A stretch of 23,949 nucleotides of DNA from VXYL01 sp047518105 (GCA_047518105.1 JAKZRQ010000170.1:1-23949); one strand, 5' to 3'; counted from the stretch's first letter, positions 1 through 8,003 are shown. Numbers and translations: made by a program. Notes: generated by a model from the sequence alone, not told the origin.

Positions 1-1533
1 GCATCGACTTCCGTATCTCCCTTGTAAATGGCGAACGTGAACCGGACCTTGCTTCCATCCACCTGGATATTGCGGATCTTCGAGACCTCGTCCAACGCGG
101 TGAAATCGATCTGACCCGACAAATCGTCATTGACCGTCAGGACCGGCCTACCCCAAGTGAGATCCATCGCCCAGGTTCCCGCGAGTCCACCGGCGGTTCC
201 TTCCGGCAACGTTCCTGTCGCGTCGGCTTCTTCAGGCGGAGCCAGCATGTCCATGGCGACACGATGCGTGCGTTCCGCCAACTCCGAGATCCGGTTGTCG
301 TTGCAGTCGCGGACGCACGACATGAGACGGTCGCCAAGTACACCGATCCATTTCTCCGGCAAGGCGTTGGCACCGAACTTCGCACCGAGGATCGAACCCA
401 CTGTGGCGCCGTTGCAGTCGGTGTCCCAACCGCCACGCACGGTGACCACGATGCCGTTCTCGTAGTCCTCCGCCCCGAACACGAGCCCCATCACGACCAG
501 CGCCGCGTTGTTGATCGTGTGGACGCCGTAAGTAGTGGCCGTATTTGCCGTGGATCCGGTCCCAGACATCCTCCCAGCCCGACGACTCCCGGCACCAAGC
601 CAGGGTGTCGTGCACCGCTTCCGCGAGCCGGCACTTCGCGGGGATTTCGGAAAGGCCGATGCCCACGATTTCGCCGACGTCGCTGGTCACGAAGGCCGCC
701 GCGAGCATGGCGGCGACGAACATTTCGCCGTAGATGCCGTTCTTCACGTGCGAAATGCTGGCATCCCGATAGGCCAGTTCGGCCGCCTTCTCGGGCCAGC
801 CCGGCATGACCCAGCCGAACACGTCCGCGCGAATCTGCGCACCGATCCATTCGCGGTAGGGGTTGCGCCAGGTGGCGGACTCCGGGGGCCAGCGCCGATT
901 CACGAAGTTCCGGTATGCCACCGACTCGGCGGTGTAGAGGAAATGGAAGGGCATGCGGCCGAGCCAGGTGTTGGCCATGTTGCGCGAGGTAAGTTCCGCG
1001 CCCTTACTCTCGAGGGCGAGCAGGCCGAGAATGGGATAGTCCATGTCGTCGTCCCGGGCCATGAACTCAATGTTGTCCCGGGTGCTGGACTTCAAGCGCG
1101 GCGAAATCGACCCCTCGGTTTAGGGTATGTAGTCGTCCAGCGGCAGCGCGCCGGTGGCCGCCAAGTAGTCGTCGATGCGTTTCCTCGGCCAGCCTTCCAC
1201 CGGCTTGCCCAAGGAACAGCCGGCCGCCCGGCCTAGCCAGGCGCCATGGATACGGTCACGGATCCCGTCGTCGGACAGGGCCAAGTCCATGCGCCGCGGG
1301 CCATCTGGCCGCAGCGCGCGTATGGCTTCGAGGTCGGACGGTTCCTCATAGGGGAAGGATGCGTCCGGCTCCAAAGCATCGAGTTCGTCGTAGAGGCTTT
1401 GGAAGACCGCCTCGTCGGTGGCATCGTCCGCCAACGCGTCTTCCACCCTCGGCGCCAATCCCGAGACGTCGCAGCCCTCCTCGCGTCGTTGAGTCAGCTC
1501 CGTTCGAATGAGCAGCCGTTCCAGTGAGTCCAA
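1..1533 (-). pseudogene. ADP-ribosylglycohydrolase family protein, disrupted and partial
   Basis: The family removes ADP-ribose from proteins or small molecules using a dinuclear metal site. The start is a TTG at 1533 with a strong Shine-Dalgarno (AAGGAGGA) just upstream. The first 137 codons contain the family's N-terminal HGAWLGRAAGCSLGKPVEGW, then stop at a TAA (1120-1122) right after LDDYIP. The same frame resumes with DNIEFMARDDDMDY, the usual acidic segment. Near 528-532 the frame shifts by one base: reading on in the next frame gives YGVHTINNAAL and then GGWDTDCNGATVGSI, the second metal-binding motif. A C-terminal beta-rich tail (LAGTWAMDLTWGRP onward) runs off the left edge. With both an in-frame stop and a frameshift, no full product is expected unless these are sequencing errors. 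The family assignment is secure; the substrate is unknown. Confidence 0.85.
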
Positions 1534-1593
1534 GATTTTCCTCCTTCTCCCGGATGAATTTCGTGGCGAGTTTACTTCAACAGAGCGAAACCG

Positions 1594-2103
1594 CTACGGT
1601 CGCGCCTCCGGCACGATGCGCAGGGTCACCCGTTCGCCCCTGCGTACGACGACGACCTCCACCGGTTCGCCGATCTTCACGGCGTCCAGGGCGTAGGTGT
1701 AGTCGTAGATGTTGGCGATGCCTTGGCCGCCGAATTCGACGATGCCGTCTCCACCTCGCATCCCCGCTTGGTCGGCCTGCTGTCGGTGCGAAGGTAGGGA
1801 TCGTCGAGGAGTGCCCGGTCGAAGCCTGCCCGACGGCGGCTGTTCGGCGAAACGGGTCGAGCCGTCATCCTGAGCTTCTTCACGGGCAGCCACGCGGACT
1901 ACAACCGGCCCACCGACAACCCGGAAACCGTGCCCGTCACGCAATCGGACGTGACCGAGACTTCGTAAGGCCAACTGGCGGCCGTTGGCAAGAAATCGCG
2001 ACTCGCCGCCGGCGGTTGCACCGATCGCCGACGGCGCTTGCAGTGCCAGAAACGCCAAGGCGAAGGCGATCACGATCTCATTGGGCGGACCCGTTTTCGC
2101 CAC
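1594..2103 (-). pseudogene. Remnant of secreted M28 peptidase with C-terminal PDZ domain
   Basis: This strand keeps the two ends of a gene whose middle is lost or inverted. The 5' end (2103 to about 1965) encodes a signal-peptide-like hydrophobic run (IVIAFALAFLALQAPSAIGA) and then GESRFLANGRQL, resembling the start of the beta-propeller region found in front of some M28 peptidases. The 3' end (about 1790 to 1594) encodes a PDZ domain: ADQAGMRGGDGIVEF, then GIANIYDYTYALDAVKIG, then VVVRRGERVTL. Just before it, DDPYLRTDS lies in another frame, so at least one base is missing between TDS and ADQAG. The intervening peptidase domain is gone except for the inverted piece at 1840-1968. An open frame crosses the whole interval but is a chance chimera. 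The 5' end overlaps the end of the helicase gene by 26 bp. The call rests on motif memory, not an alignment. Confidence 0.7.
1840..1968 (+). pseudogene. Inverted fragment of M28 peptidase catalytic domain
   Basis: On the plus strand, opposite to the flanking peptidase remnants, this stretch encodes LFGETGRAVILSFFTGSHAD followed by YNRPTDNPET, then an unrelated tail ending at TAA (1966-1968). The FFTG.H.DY.RPTD block is the conserved segment near the end of M28 metallopeptidase domains, carrying the last metal-binding histidine. In intact proteins it lies a short way before the PDZ domain. Here it sits between a PDZ fragment and an N-terminal fragment that both lie on the minus strand, so this segment has been flipped. 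There is no start codon and no ribosome binding site, and no product is expected. Confidence 0.65.
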
Positions 2104-4906
2104 CGAGAAAATCCATCGCCGTGCGGCGGAAACGTTCCTGCTCCCCTTGGATAATCCTCCTCATGGCCGGAGGCAGCGTCCATCCCGAATCGGCGAACAG
2201 GACATCCGGATCCAGCAGGTCGTGGATGCGAACCCACTCATCGCCGATCCGCACCTGCATTTCGGGATTCAGGATGTAGAAGCCGCGGCTCGTTCGCCGG
2301 AAGATTCGTCGGTTGTAGGGCCCGTCGCGGTCGACTTCGTTGCGGGCCAGCACAGCAGACACGTACGGTCGTTTCGTCTGGTATTCCGGAACGGCGGGCC
2401 TCGGTAGCGGGCAGAGAGCCGCCACCAAATCAGCGGCCCGCAATCCGATCTTCGACGCGACGACATTGCCTTGTGTCCGGGTATGGAAAAGCGCCACAAA
2501 TAGGTTGAAGAACAGGAACTCCACCTTATGATTGTCGAGCTTCCGCAACTTGCCATCCACCATCACCGTGACGCTTGCCGGCATCAGCCGGCGGTACAGA
2601 GCCGGCACCGTCCGCTGTGCGTAGCGCCCTCCGTCCAAGGCCTCCTGCAGCATGATCTGAAAGGCCGTCAAGCCGGCGCTGTTCACCAATTCGACATTCG
2701 CCTCCACCTCCGCGAGCATGGCGGCCACCGCTTCGTTTCCAAAGCGCGCCGCCAGCATCAACGGCGTGCAGTTGAACCGATCCCGGTGGTCCACTCCGTA
2801 TTTTCCCACCAAGGCGCGGACGCCGTCGGGGCGCTTGAACGTGTAAGGCATGAAGTGATTGGCGACCAACGCCCGCATGCTGCTTTCCAGAGGTCGCCGC
2901 GTCGGGCGGAAGCCCGCGCGTCTGAGCTTCGACAGTTTGGCTTGATCGTGGCTGAGCAGCGCGTACTCGAAGAGCAGCAACATCTCCTTCTTACCGCCAC
3001 CGTCCAACGCCTGTTCCGCCAGTTCGCGCACGGCCTTTCGCGTCAGTGGCTGCCATGGCGTCTCTCGAACGCCCAGAATGCGCGTTCGGATTTCCTCCGC
3101 CTGCTCATCCTTGCCCTGGCGTTCGAGTTTCTGGGCTTCCCGCCGCCAGTCGGCGAGACTCGACGTTTGATCCTCCAAATCAAGTCTGCCCTTGAAGAGC
3201 CCGATGCCAAGCAAGTCGAACAGGCGCTGTCTCGGCGTGGATTCGACCACGTAGACGTTGGTCACAGCCCGGGTCGCCGCCACGTAGAGCGCGTTGATGT
3301 GGAACTTGAATATCTCCAACGACTTGTCGCTCTTGTCGCGGGCGCGCGCGAACCTGAGCTCCCCTTCCTGGACTTGCTCGGCTGCGACATCCCGAGTGAT
3401 TTCGCGAAATCTCTCCTCGTCGCCGGAGACGAAGTCGTACAGAATGATGTTGTCGTATTCGAGGCCCTTGGCTTCCTGAATGGAAAAGGTCAGCGGCGTC
3501 CGAAAGCGCTGTCTCGCCTTCGCCTTCTGCGCGGCATGCATGACGATCACGGCGAAGTTCGTCGAGTCGTGGGTTCTGTCGTCGAGTTCCTTGGTCATTG
3601 CCGGTTCGTCGGCAAGCAATAGTACCGTTCCTGTCTGCGTGGCATTGCTTTGGACCAGATGGTTGCTTTCCTTGTCAACCGACCGGAAGCGGGCGTTCTT
3701 CAACCGCAAAATCCGGTTCGCCATTTCGGTGACGTGCTTGGAGTTGCGATAGTTGGTGGTGAGAATCCGCATCAGATCCACCGGCGTGTCGATGCCCGTC
3801 TGAAGGTGGAAGTGGCGCTTCAAGCCGGACCAGGAGAAGAAATTGGGATGGACGATCTGATTCGAGTCGCCGCATAGGATGAAACGCTCCGATTCCTTCA
3901 GGGAACGCAACACCAAATCCAACTGAACCGTCGTAAAGTCCTGCACTTCATCGATGACGACGAAGTCCCAAACGGGTTCCACCAAGGACTGGTACCCGTG
4001 GCTCAAGACATTGATGTCGTGCCGACCGGACTCGTTCAAATGCGCGACATACTTCAAGAACAGGTCATGGACCCTGTCGCGTTCGTCGGCGGGATAAATC
4101 GACTGGCGGATGCCGAGCGCCTTGTAGTCTTCCTTGGACAGATAGGCGTTGTCGACCGATGAACCCGTGATAACGCCGTTGATCTCCTCGAACAACTGAT
4201 AGGGGTCCTTGAGGCCGGTGGCCACCCGGTGCCGGGAGAACCAGCGGGCGAAATCCGCGAAATGCATCTCGCGAGTTTGCGGAACCCGAATGCTCTCGAG
4301 AAACTCGGTATAGGAGAGGAAGCTGACCTCTTGGTCGTCGTTCTCGTAGTTCAGGCCGTAGTAGGTTTCGCGGGAATTGTCGACGAGGAAGGGCGAACGG
4401 GTTACGTACAGTACGCTGCCCTCCGCTTCCTTCATCTTCTCCAGCGTCAACACGGTCTTGCCGCTGCCAGCTGAGCCGATGACGATCAACGGCGGCGGCA
4501 ACGAGAACACGTCCTGCTGCGCGTCGTCGAAGGAGATGATCTTGTCGAGGAGGTTGAACGACCGCCGGCGCGGGTTGAGGTAGGCGAGATCGGAAGCCGT
4601 CTCGGTCGCATCGGATGGCAGATTCGGCAGCCTGTCTTCGTCCACCGTCGCCCCGCGAGCGAGAAACCGAGATTTCTCGTAGGCGTGCCGGGCGATGTAC
4701 TCAAGCACGAGAACGTGGGTTTCGCCTTGGTAGCGGGCGAACGAGAAGAGGATGCGGTTGGTGTGATCGAGGCGGGCGCGGTACAGGTTGTCGCCGACCT
4801 TCTTCGCCTGGGCGGAGCGGAAGTCACCGGCCTCGAGGTAGGACCTCATCTTGGCGAAGTTGGGAATCCGGCGGGGGTCGAGCTGGTGGTAGAGGAGGAC
4901 CTGCAT
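2078..4906 (-). CDS. RelE/ParE-like domain + UvrD-type superfamily I helicase + ankyrin-like repeats
   Basis: Predicted cytoplasmic ATP-dependent nucleic-acid translocase of 942 residues. Residues 1-85 (MQVLLYHQLD, then GDNLYRARLDHTNRILFSF, ending HAYEKSRFL) resemble the RelE/ParE toxin fold fused to helicases in this group. Helicase motifs follow: Walker A GSAGSGKT (144-151), Walker B DFVVIDEVQD (about 314-323), CGDSNQIVHPNFFSW (about 345-359), TTNYRNSKHV (about 383-392), QEAKGLEYDNIIL (about 477-489) and ALYVAATRA (about 539-547). Residues 700-760 contain ankyrin-like units (TPLMLAARFGNEAVAAML; VNSAGLTAFQIML). The ATG at 4906 is preferred because relatives begin MQVLLY. A GTG at 5017, preceded by GGAG, would add 37 residues. 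The gene is intact and appears to stand alone. Its role is unknown; defence or repair is plausible but unproven. Confidence 0.85.
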   Translation of the reverse strand: MQVLLYHQLDPRRIPNFAKMRSYLEAGDFRSAQAKKVGDNLYRARLDHTNRILFSFARYQGETHVLVLEYIARHAYEKSRFLARGATVDEDRLPNLPSDATETASDLAYLNPRRRSFNLLDKIISFDDAQQDVFSLPPPLIVIGSAGSGKTVLTLEKMKEAEGSVLYVTRSPFLVDNSRETYYGLNYENDDQEVSFLSYTEFLESIRVPQTREMHFADFARWFSRHRVATGLKDPYQLFEEINGVITGSSVDNAYLSKEDYKALGIRQSIYPADERDRVHDLFLKYVAHLNESGRHDINVLSHGYQSLVEPVWDFVVIDEVQDFTTVQLDLVLRSLKESERFILCGDSNQIVHPNFFSWSGLKRHFHLQTGIDTPVDLMRILTTNYRNSKHVTEMANRILRLKNARFRSVDKESNHLVQSNATQTGTVLLLADEPAMTKELDDRTHDSTNFAVIVMHAAQKAKARQRFRTPLTFSIQEAKGLEYDNIILYDFVSGDEERFREITRDVAAEQVQEGELRFARARDKSDKSLEIFKFHINALYVAATRAVTNVYVVESTPRQRLFDLLGIGLFKGRLDLEDQTSSLADWRREAQKLERQGKDEQAEEIRTRILGVRETPWQPLTRKAVRELAEQALDGGGKKEMLLLFEYALLSHDQAKLSKLRRAGFRPTRRPLESSMRALVANHFMPYTFKRPDGVRALVGKYGVDHRDRFNCTPLMLAARFGNEAVAAMLAEVEANVELVNSAGLTAFQIMLQEALDGGRYAQRTVPALYRRLMPASVTVMVDGKLRKLDNHKVEFLFFNLFVALFHTRTQGNVVASKIGLRAADLVAALCPLPRPAVPEYQTKRPYVSAVLARNEVDRDGPYNRRIFRRTSRGFYILNPEMQVRIGDEWVRIHDLLDPDVLFADSGWTLPPAMRRIIQGEQERFRRTAMDFLGGENGSAQ

Positions 4907-5078
4907 GATCGTCGGGGCCGAGTCGTGTCGTAAGAGAAGCGCAACAGCCTGACGGACACGGCCCGGTGGTTGCAAGGCCGACTTCAGCATCACTTCCGAG
5001 ACGGGAGACGCGTACACGGTCTCCGACGTCTCCGTGACCGGAAACCGCGTGGTCCTTGCCGTCTGACCGGTCCCGAGT

Positions 5079-5135
5079 TCATGGAGAACAAGCCTCGGTC
5101 AGATAGTCGGTGTCCAGTGTGATCGGCAGTCTCAT
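5079..5135 (-). other. Possible 18-codon leader or remnant ORF upstream of the helicase
   Basis: An ATG at 5135 preceded by GGAG at good spacing opens an 18-residue frame (MRLPITLDTDYLTEACSP) ending in TGA at 5079, 60 bp before the upstream GTG candidate of the helicase. It could be a leader peptide, the start of a lost small gene, or chance. No family is recognised. Apart from this, 4907-5150 shows nothing that can be supported. Confidence 0.2.
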
Positions 5136-5150
5136 ACCATCTCCGGCAAC

Positions 5151-5385
5151 CTAGCCCGCATTTCTCACCAGGCCGCTTGTAGGCGTCAAAAAGCTCTTGG
5201 GTTTCACTAGTTTGACCGCGATGTCGATGATCGTGCCGATGGCGGACTGCGCTGGCCGCGCCCGCCCGCGCTTCGCGCGGGAGGCTCTCGCGGGTCTTTT
5301 TGCCCCGTGTACACACGGGCCCGTGTGTACACAGAGCCAAAATCCTCCGCGATCATCACGGCCCCTGGTGAGAAATGCGGGCTAG
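5151..5385. mobile_element. 235-bp inverted-repeat element (MITE-like or internally deleted IS), copy 1
   Basis: The ends are perfect 22-bp inverted repeats: 5151-5172 (begins CTAGCCCGCATTTCTCACC) and 5364-5385 (its exact reverse complement). The interior has no transposase, but contains a GC-rich hairpin (CCCGCGC TT GCGCGGG type, about 5264-5281) and a 26-bp perfect palindrome at 5307-5332. The first 140 bp recur almost unchanged at 23811-23949, so this is a dispersed element. No convincing target-site duplication is visible: flanks are CAAC on the left and AAGT on the right. A non-autonomous miniature element or an IS deletion derivative are both possible; the parent transposon family cannot be fixed from this sequence. 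Confidence 0.75.
5307..5332. repeat. Perfect 26-bp palindrome inside the inverted-repeat element
   Basis: The sequence reads the same on both strands: GTGTACACACGGG followed directly by its reverse complement, with no loop. It could extrude as a cruciform or bind a dimeric protein. It lies 31 bp inside the right terminal repeat. Whether the second copy of the element has it cannot be seen, because that copy is cut by the window end before this point. Confidence 0.85.
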
Positions 5386-5473
5386 AAGTCTTCTGACCAA
5401 TCCGATTCGCCGCCCGCAAGCTACCAGCTACAGGCGCTCGCTCCAACATGGTGATCTATTTGCTATTGGTTTC

Positions 5474-5503
5474 TTGTGACGCAAATGCCATGAACTATAC
5501 AAT
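5474..5503 (+). promoter_or_regulatory. Predicted sigma-70-type promoter of the toxin-antitoxin operon
   Basis: TTGTGA (5474-5479) and TACAAT (5498-5503) are separated by 18 bp; TATACA (5496-5501) at 16-bp spacing is an alternative -10. The site lies in a locally AT-rich stretch about 30 bp before the antitoxin ATG, giving a very short leader. It is prediction from sequence only. Confidence 0.45.
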
Positions 5504-5505
5504 TC

Positions 5506-5527
5506 GGCACCTATATCGCACGGTGCC
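5506..5527. promoter_or_regulatory. Operator-like dyad GGCACC-N10-GGTGCC
   Basis: Two perfect 6-bp inverted half-sites (5506-5511 and 5522-5527) with a 10-bp AT-leaning spacer lie directly after the predicted -10 box and 5 bp before the antitoxin ATG. Placement over the transcription start fits autoregulation by the antitoxin, as is usual for type II modules. It also occupies the place where a Shine-Dalgarno would be; none is visible. Confidence 0.45.
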
Positions 5528-5532
5528 ACCAG

Positions 5533-6033
5533 ATGAGACGATCAAAGGGTCGAGACTTCGCCCATCCGATACCTAGGCCGGGCACGCGAACGCGCCGCGT
5601 GTGGGAGATCGCCGACGCCGTTACCGAGGAAACCGGTCGGCGCGCAAAGCGCGGTGAGGTCGTCGAACGCGTTGTCGCCGAGAACGGCAACCCAAACACG
5701 GCGAACACCCAGTACCAATATTGGAAGATGGCGTACGACGCCCGCCAGCGGTCCGGGACCTCGGCGCCCGGCGAACCCGGCAGCGTTGGTGCCCAGGTGC
5801 TCAACGTCCCGCCGGATGGCAGGTTCGTGATCCCTCTGGAGATGCGTACGGCAATGCTTCTTGGTGAAGACGGACGCGTCACCGCTCGGGTGGAGGACGG
5901 GGAGCTTCGGCTGATCTCCAGATCCGTCGCCATCAAGCGGATGCAAAGGGAAGCCCAAGCATACAAGAACTCAAACGAGAGCGTTGTCGACGAGTTCCTC
6001 GCCCAGAGACGAGCCATGTGGGGTGAGGACTGA
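5533..6033 (+). CDS. AbrB-type antitoxin with N-terminal helical domain
   Basis: Predicted antitoxin and autorepressor of 166 residues for the adjacent PIN toxin. Residues 18-72 (RTRRVWEIADAVTEETGRRA onward) form a predicted helical, possibly DNA-binding, domain. Residues 91-131 match the swapped-hairpin AbrB/MazE pattern (VPPDGRFVIPLEMRTAMLL, then dG.v.arv.dGelrLiS). Residues 132-166 are a charged helix ending RRAMWGED, a typical toxin-wrapping tail. At 166 residues it is about twice the length of a simple AbrB antitoxin. The ATG at 5533 has no clear Shine-Dalgarno; translation may start from a very short leader. The stop codon at 6031-6033 abuts the toxin ATG, so the two are translationally coupled. 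Confidence 0.8.
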   Translation: MRRSKGRDFAHPIPRPGTRTRRVWEIADAVTEETGRRAKRGEVVERVVAENGNPNTANTQYQYWKMAYDARQRSGTSAPGEPGSVGAQVLNVPPDGRFVIPLEMRTAMLLGEDGRVTARVEDGELRLISRSVAIKRMQREAQAYKNSNESVVDEFLAQRRAMWGED

Positions 6034-6414
6034 ATGGGCATGGTGTTCGACAGTTCGGCGTTGCTCGCCATCACGTTCGACGAGGACGGTGCCGACGTTG
6101 CGGCCCAAGCGTTGGATGGCGGGATCGTGTCCGCCGTCAACGCCGCCGAGGTCGTCGCCCGCTACATCGATAGGGGATCGAGCAACGACGAAGCCCGCCG
6201 TTGGTTCGAGAACTTCGGTTTGGACGTTCGGCCCTTCGACGAGGTGTTGGCGGTCTCCGCCGGATTGCTACGTGAACAGACCCGCAAGCAAGGACTCTCG
6301 CTCGGCGATCGTGCCTGCCTTTGCCTTGCGATGCGCGAAGGCGCTGCCGTCATCACGGCGGACCGGATCTGGGCGACGCTCGACCTCGACGTGGACGTCC
6401 GCCTCATTCGCTGA
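6034..6414 (+). CDS. PIN-domain ribonuclease toxin (VapC family)
   Basis: Predicted type II toxin of 126 residues, a metal-dependent RNase acting on cellular RNA. The PIN acidic residues are all present: D6 in VFDSSALL, E39 in VNAAEV, D92 in LSLGDRACL and D110 in VITADRIW. The length is normal for the family, and nothing suggests inactivation. Its ATG directly follows the antitoxin stop, the classic antitoxin-first arrangement, so expression should depend on the upstream promoter and dyad. The RNA target cannot be predicted from sequence. The 64 bp to the convergent HIT gene contain no recognised feature. Confidence 0.9.
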   Translation: MGMVFDSSALLAITFDEDGADVAAQALDGGIVSAVNAAEVVARYIDRGSSNDEARRWFENFGLDVRPFDEVLAVSAGLLREQTRKQGLSLGDRACLCLAMREGAAVITADRIWATLDLDVDVRLIR

Positions 6415-6478
6415 ACCCATGCTGGCGCATTCTCTACGGGCGGCAAGAACTTGGCCTGTTTGCAACGGTGACGGCCTC

Positions 6479-6913
6479 TCAAGAACGCCAGGGCGATTCG
6501 AGTTCCGCCCGGATTCGCGATGCGTGCTCCCTCAGATCCACCGGGTTCGCCATGGACCGGGTGTGAAGGGTCAGTCCCTCGCCCGGATAGCGCGGAATGA
6601 CGTGGAAGTGGATGTGGAACACGGTCTGCCCCGCGTCGGCCCCGTTGAGCTGCATGATCATCAGGCCGGCAGGCTCGAACGCCGCCTTCACCGCCCGCGC
6701 AACGCGCTGGGTGGTCGCCATGAGCACCGACAGCCCTTCGGCGCTGAGGTCCAACAGGTTCTCCGCCGGTTCGCGTGGGATGACCAGGGTATGGCCGGGG
6801 CTCTGGGGCATGAGGTCCATGAAGGCGACGCAGTGCTCCTCGTCCATCACCACGTGGGCGTCCGCCTCGCCACGGAGGATCTTCGCGAAGATGTTGCTGT
6901 CGTCGTAGGCCAT
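6479..6913 (-). CDS. HIT family nucleotide hydrolase/transferase
   Basis: Small cytosolic protein of 144 residues in the HIT superfamily (HINT-like), whose members hydrolyse nucleotide phosphoramidates or dinucleotides. The start MAYDDSNIFAKILRGE is typical of the family. The histidine triad is complete: QTVFHIHFHVIPRY with H100, H102 and H104, the middle His being the expected nucleophile. QSPGHTLVIPRE (about 37-48) is the other conserved block. The ATG at 6913 is chosen because it gives the standard N-terminus; the open frame upstream of it reads into unrelated low-complexity sequence. It lies 10 bp downstream of the LLM oxidoreductase on the same strand and is probably co-transcribed, though no functional link is evident. 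Confidence 0.9.
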   Translation of the reverse strand: MAYDDSNIFAKILRGEADAHVVMDEEHCVAFMDLMPQSPGHTLVIPREPAENLLDLSAEGLSVLMATTQRVARAVKAAFEPAGLMIMQLNGADAGQTVFHIHFHVIPRYPGEGLTLHTRSMANPVDLREHASRIRAELESPWRS

Positions 6914-6923
6914 CGCGGTATTC

Positions 6924-8003
6924 CTATCGGGCTGCCGAGTCGGGCGAGCCGCCAACCATTTCCATGCCCGTTGGCACGCCCGGGTTCTCCAGAGCCTGCA
7001 CGCGGGCCATGACCTCCCGGAACCGCGCCTCCTCCTCCGGCGTGCCCCGAGGCAAGCCAAGACCCGTGCGGGAGGCGTATTCCCGGTGCTCCTTCAGGAA
7101 TTCGGGCAAGCCGTCGTAGGTGCAGGTTTGCGCGAGCGTCAGGATGTCGTCCACCGTCACGGTGTCGCGCATCTTGTCCCACTTCCCCCGCAGCGAAAGC
7201 GCGTGCAGCTTCTGACCCAACTCCTCGAGGCCGTGCAGGGCGAGCACCTTGTGGTAGGTGCGTGTCGAACCGTAGAACGACAGCGCCCGGCGCATCCCAA
7301 GCGCCTTGCGCTCGATCTCGGCATCGCTGTCGCCGACGATCAGATAGCCGCTTTCGGCGATCTCGATGTCCGCCCACGTCCGACCCGAACGCTCGAGGCC
7401 GGTCTTGATGGCCGGCAGCAGCACTTCGCGCATGTACTTGTCCGACATGATGCCGCCGTGGGGCATTGCGACATCCGCCACCTCGCCTGCCGTACGCGCC
7501 ATTGCGGGACCGACCATGGCGAGCCCGACCTTGGGCCGGTCGAAGGGAATCGATCCCGGATTGAAGTTCGGCGTCATAAGCGTGTACGTGTAGTGCTTGC
7601 CGAGGAACTCCGCGGACTTGCCGTCCTGCCAGGAGTCCCAGACCGCGTGCATCATCCGGACGTACTCCCGCATCCGCGGCGCCGGTGGCGACCAGGTGCC
7701 GCCGAAACGCCGCTCGTTGTGGCCCTTCACCTGGCTGCCGAGGCCGAGACAGAAACGACCGCCCGACAGATGCTGGAGATCCCAGGCCTCCATGGCGAGC
7801 ACCATGGGACTGCGGGGGAACGCGATCGTCACCGACGTCTGCAAGCCGATCCGTTCGGTGGCGGTTGCGGCAACGGTCACGGTGAGCATCGAGTCGTGGG
7901 ACAGCTCGCCGCAGGTGATGCCGTCGAAACCCGCAGTCTCCGCGGCCTGCGCCTGCCTCGGGACCGATGCCGGCCAGCCGCCGACGCCCGTGATCACTTT
8001 CAT
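6924..8003 (-). CDS. LLM class F420-dependent oxidoreductase (TIGR03617-like)
   Basis: Predicted cytosolic flavin/F420-dependent enzyme of the bacterial luciferase-like superfamily, about 359 residues in a TIM barrel. Recognisable blocks are AETAGFDGITCGELSHDS near the N-terminus, VTIAFPRSPMVLAMEAWDLQ, then SGGRFCLGLGSQVKGHNERR (the conserved SgGR...GLG.q...h...R segment) and KVGLAMVGPAMARTAGEVAD. The ATG at 8003 (MKVITGVGG) is preferred; an ATG at 8036 in the same frame would add 11 residues. It is divergent from the ThuA-like gene across about 100 bp. The substrate is unknown. Whether this organism makes F420 cannot be judged from the window. Confidence 0.85.
   Translation of the reverse strand: MKVITGVGGWPASVPRQAQAAETAGFDGITCGELSHDSMLTVTVAATATERIGLQTSVTIAFPRSPMVLAMEAWDLQHLSGGRFCLGLGSQVKGHNERRFGGTWSPPAPRMREYVRMMHAVWDSWQDGKSAEFLGKHYTYTLMTPNFNPGSIPFDRPKVGLAMVGPAMARTAGEVADVAMPHGGIMSDKYMREVLLPAIKTGLERSGRTWADIEIAESGYLIVGDSDAEIERKALGMRRALSFYGSTRTYHKVLALHGLEELGQKLHALSLRGKWDKMRDTVTVDDILTLAQTCTYDGLPEFLKEHREYASRTGLGLPRGTPEEEARFREVMARVQALENPGVPTGMEMVGGSPDSAAR

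Noticed and set aside
232..530. Arg-rich C-terminal part of the 287-codon minus-strand frame
   Set aside because: It is out-of-frame reading after the shift near 530; the adjacent frame restores the family motifs.
535..1236. Long plus-strand open frame opposite the ADP-ribosylglycohydrolase
   Set aside because: High-GC antisense shadow; the minus strand carries the recognisable motifs.
2528..3622. 364-codon plus-strand open frame
   Set aside because: Antisense to the helicase, with no family features of its own.
5151..5385. CRISPR or origin-like interpretation of the palindromic element
   Set aside because: No regularly spaced repeats, no DnaA-box cluster; the terminal inverted repeats and second copy fit a mobile element better.
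6420..6475. Possible further copy of the dispersed repeat (CATTCTCTACGGGCGGC, then AACTTGG)
   Set aside because: Resembles 15838-15890 only loosely; too short and gapped to support without an alignment.
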